Shown in pieces: positions 61,607 to 64,000 of a DNA stretch of 64,000 nucleotides. A model generated the notes under the pieces. That model was not told the origin of the DNA, ran no database searches, and saw nothing but the letters and a program-made list of their open reading frames with translations. How positions within the stretch are numbered: the stretch's first letter is position 1; each line of letters begins with the position of its first letter. Origin of the DNA: Pseudisothecium myosuroides (lineage: Eukaryota; Streptophyta; Bryopsida; Hypnales; Lembophyllaceae); the NCBI GenBank assembly GCA_951799445.1, contig OX637292.1:19843296-19907295 (forward strand), read 5' to 3'. Made by a program: the position numbers and the translations under genes.

Positions 61607-63535
61607 TTAGTACTCTAATACTGCAATGGCGCTTTGAATTCCAGCAGCAGCATGAGATCCTAGCCTGTAGACCATGTCATTACCAGAAACTCGGTAATCT
61701 TGAGGCTCCATGGGAAATTTCACTGCCATCACTTGGCAAGCATGGAGATGAGCAACTTTGGACTTCCGAAGAAGCACATAGTTCCGAGTATCACGACTAT
61801 ATCTTTGGTAGTATAGTCCAGCAATACATAAATCTCCCACCAAGAACTCTTGACCCCAAGGGCAAGTAAAAGATTCCTGAACTCTGAAGGCTGGCTTAGT
61901 GCACATCAGAATTTCAAAATCAACATTTGCATCGTTATCAGCTTCAGCATTGGTTGCGAAGTTCTCACCCAATTCAATGCAACAGGCCAGGTCTTTTCCA
62001 TCTCCACCATAATCTGTCCACAAGCTGGTGTCAAAGTTTCTGGAAATAGCTGATCGGACATGCGCTACATTATCAGGAATTAGTACCTCTACATTCCATC
62101 CAAGCGTCCAAGCCAAATTCTCACAACTATCCCACTTACAATCCAAGCAAAAGCAACAAAAGCAAGCCAAGCTTTTTGTGAGCAATCTATTGGTGGAAAT
62201 AGCATTTACAGACCGGATGGAGTGCAAATCTCTAGTTCCAGCAATAGCCATGGTATTGAATTCAGTCTCTCGCTCAATAGCCAATATCTCCTTTGAGATG
62301 TGCCAAAAGACTCGTGTCACAGCTCTTGTGTTTGTCCCAGTGTAACACGTCTCCGGTCTGCAAGACAATTTTTCACGCAACATCTGTACAACTTGGGCAG
62401 CATTAGAAAGTTCAGGGCCTTCACGATCTAGCTGAGCTTGACGGATGAACCGTTTCACAACAGCTCCAGCTCCGTCGTGTGGACCTTTTCCATGCCATGA
62501 GCCAAAAAAATTCCACCAACATATGCAACCACCAGTTAAATGAGGATAGCGGCTGACATAGTACCACGGTACCTTACTTTTAAATTGAGAAGAATACCCA
62601 TCTGACCAGATCCAGTGCTGTTTTGGGTGAAACCCTGATTGATGCAAATCTTTCCAATGCAAGTTCAAACAATGCTGAACAAAATAAGAGTCATGTTTCC
62701 TGTCATCAGAAATATAGAAATGGTATTTCATCAATGCATTTGTACTTGGATCAATAGGGTCAGGGTTAGGATTCCTTGTCCAACATATTTGGACAAGTAT
62801 AGAAATCTGATAATTCTGCCAATGCATAGACTGCACTTCATTTTGAATCTCAAAGCTATAGTTTTCAGCAAAATCAATCACAGAGACAATTCCATCAATA
62901 GGAATATTCTCCAAACTTTTCTTGAATTGCTGATCCTGCCATCTAGCAACAAAATTATGCTGAATAAAAAATTGCAATTTCAGCTTCAAATACTCTATGA
63001 ACTCATCAGATGTAGTGCACTTGTAAGCAAGAAGCAATTTCTGTTTCTCCTCTCCTTTTGTAGTGAGAATTGTTTTCATTTCAAATCTTTTCCAGGATAC
63101 TTTAATGCCAGAGGTTCTTTCTTCCTCAACAGGACAAATGGGCAAGTAATCAACACCACAATTGTCACATTTTCCAAATAAACAATCCCGTGAATGCCAC
63201 TCTGCAAACTCATCTTTTGGACATACTACCGATTCCCAAAGCTCAGTGGTCCCAGCGTAAGTCACCTCCTTACCTTGGCAGCAAGTGCCACTTACCTCAG
63301 CGGAAGAGCAGATCTCGTCACAGTCACACGTACAGGTACAAGGAGCGTGCAGACCAGACTTCACCCGCATATTGTTGAGCGCTACAAGTAGCTCTGAGAT
63401 TTCAACGTGGTATATACAGCAGCAAGTGTTCCTCTCTTTTAATCTTTTTACCCAAAAAGGGCGCAGCAAATCAAACGACCTCTTGCCAATAATGATTTCA
63501 GGGTATGCCTTTTGAAATCTAAGGAAAAACTCCAT
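61607..63535 (-). CDS. Transposase-like protein with Cys clusters, family not assigned
   Basis: An uninterrupted frame of 642 codons from ATG at 63,535. The frame is open six codons further, and the ATG directly follows a CTTCCCGCAG acceptor-like sequence, so an upstream exon is possible. Counting from 63,553, Cys clusters fill about 44-140 (CCC; CTCTCDCDEIC; CLFGKCDNCG). Acidic and glycine motifs follow in the order expected of an RNase H-like DDE core: IDFAENYSF at 226, YISDDRKHDS at 280, WSDGYSSQFK at 316 and SWHGKGPHDGAGAVVKR at 352. From memory, the GKGPxDGxGxxxKR motif occurs in uncharacterised transposase-like proteins of animals and non-flowering plants. The C-terminus (GDLCIAGLYYQRYS onward) is a further conserved-looking block. 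Transposase activity is inferred. Confidence 0.75.
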   Translation of the reverse strand: MEFFLRFQKAYPEIIIGKRSFDLLRPFWVKRLKERNTCCCIYHVEISELLVALNNMRVKSGLHAPCTCTCDCDEICSSAEVSGTCCQGKEVTYAGTTELWESVVCPKDEFAEWHSRDCLFGKCDNCGVDYLPICPVEEERTSGIKVSWKRFEMKTILTTKGEEKQKLLLAYKCTTSDEFIEYLKLKLQFFIQHNFVARWQDQQFKKSLENIPIDGIVSVIDFAENYSFEIQNEVQSMHWQNYQISILVQICWTRNPNPDPIDPSTNALMKYHFYISDDRKHDSYFVQHCLNLHWKDLHQSGFHPKQHWIWSDGYSSQFKSKVPWYYVSRYPHLTGGCICWWNFFGSWHGKGPHDGAGAVVKRFIRQAQLDREGPELSNAAQVVQMLREKLSCRPETCYTGTNTRAVTRVFWHISKEILAIERETEFNTMAIAGTRDLHSIRSVNAISTNRLLTKSLACFCCFCLDCKWDSCENLAWTLGWNVEVLIPDNVAHVRSAISRNFDTSLWTDYGGDGKDLACCIELGENFATNAEADNDANVDFEILMCTKPAFRVQESFTCPWGQEFLVGDLCIAGLYYQRYSRDTRNYVLLRKSKVAHLHACQVMAVKFPMEPQDYRVSGNDMVYRLGSHAAAGIQSAIAVLEY

Positions 63536-63553
63536 CTGCGGGAAGTGCAGCAA

Positions 63554-64000
63554 TGTTGGAATTAGACAATGTGCATAGCCTTGTTATCTTTAAAGCCTCT
63601 CAAACACCCTAACCTACCTTCATGAATCTCCACAGTCAAGAATGCTCATCCCTTCTGTACAAAAACATCCCAAACTGCCTCATCGAAACACCCAACCCAA
63701 CTAATGTCGAGTACTATAACCCTAATGTATATTAACATCCTCAAGAAACGCCCAGACTTGATAAAACACCCAACAAACCAACTAACGTCCAATACTAGAA
63801 TCCTATTGTATATAAATACCCTCAAAAAACGCCAAGACCTAATGAAACACCCAATAAGAAAACCTAAATGCATAAGCAGAGTCTTAATGAGACTACTTTC
63901 CAACCCTAATCTCCATGATCATCTTAACTTGCCTCTCTGAACACCTGAAGTGCCAAATGTCCAATCCTATTGTGCACAAACACCCTAAATACCCTCAACA
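63554..64000. other. Flank with ~80-bp diverged repeat
   Basis: AAACACCCAAC(A/C) followed by CTAA(T/C)GTC recurs about 80 bp apart around 63,684, 63,764 and 63,845, giving an open but hydrophobic, repetitive frame on the minus strand that I do not accept as coding. A missing first exon of the transposase-like gene could lie here or beyond the window edge; none was identified. Confidence 0.5.

Overview
The window looks like nuclear DNA of a streptophyte (a land plant or a close algal relative). Two genes rebuild completely with GT-AG introns. One is a sphingosine (long-chain-base) kinase. The other is a Kelch-repeat Ser/Thr phosphatase of the BSU1/BSL class, with the domain order and near-invariant motifs of the plant brassinosteroid-pathway phosphatases. 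The transposon ends also fit plants: CACTACAAG-type CACTA elements, an Emigrant/pogo-like element and a Harbinger-like element. I cannot name the lineage from sequence alone. No rRNA, tRNA or organellar genes were seen.

Layout. 1-21.9 kb is AT-rich and has no supportable gene. It holds decayed repeats, a ~0.93 kb TTAA-flanked repeat family (copies at 11.8, 13.3 and 14.4 kb, and later at 30.2, 31.4 and 33.3 kb), CACTA-type miniature elements (11.2 and 19.9 kb, and 50.4 kb later) and an almost perfect 1.06 kb hairpin (15.8-16.9 kb). 21.9-24.85 kb is a candidate Harbinger-type insertion packed with a GTTGAGGTGG minisatellite and two inverted GC-rich segments; it ends about 315 bp before the kinase start codon. 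25.16-29.51 kb is the nine-exon kinase gene (492 aa). 30-37.9 kb is repeats, including three tandem arrays and an Emigrant-like element just upstream of the next gene. 38.49-46.44 kb is the 21-exon Kelch-phosphatase gene (994 aa), with a TATA-like box and upstream ORFs. 46.5-53.4 kb is gene-free AT-rich DNA with decayed element copies.

53.8-63.5 kb is the least familiar part. A two-exon gene (687 aa, coiled coil, RING-like Cys/His cluster, basic tail) points right. A largely intronless gene (about 642 aa, Cys clusters, Asp-rich transposase-like core with a GKGPHDGAG motif) points left. Between their 3' ends lies a 4.3 kb imperfect palindrome whose arms carry unequal numbers (11 versus 4) of the same 60-bp repeat. 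I suggest, as inference, that this is a mobile element or a mobile-element-derived locus of a type I cannot assign.

The two conserved genes are ordinary housekeeping/signalling genes (sphingolipid phosphorylation; GSK3-type signalling through Kelch phosphatases). Nothing in the sequence ties them into one pathway.
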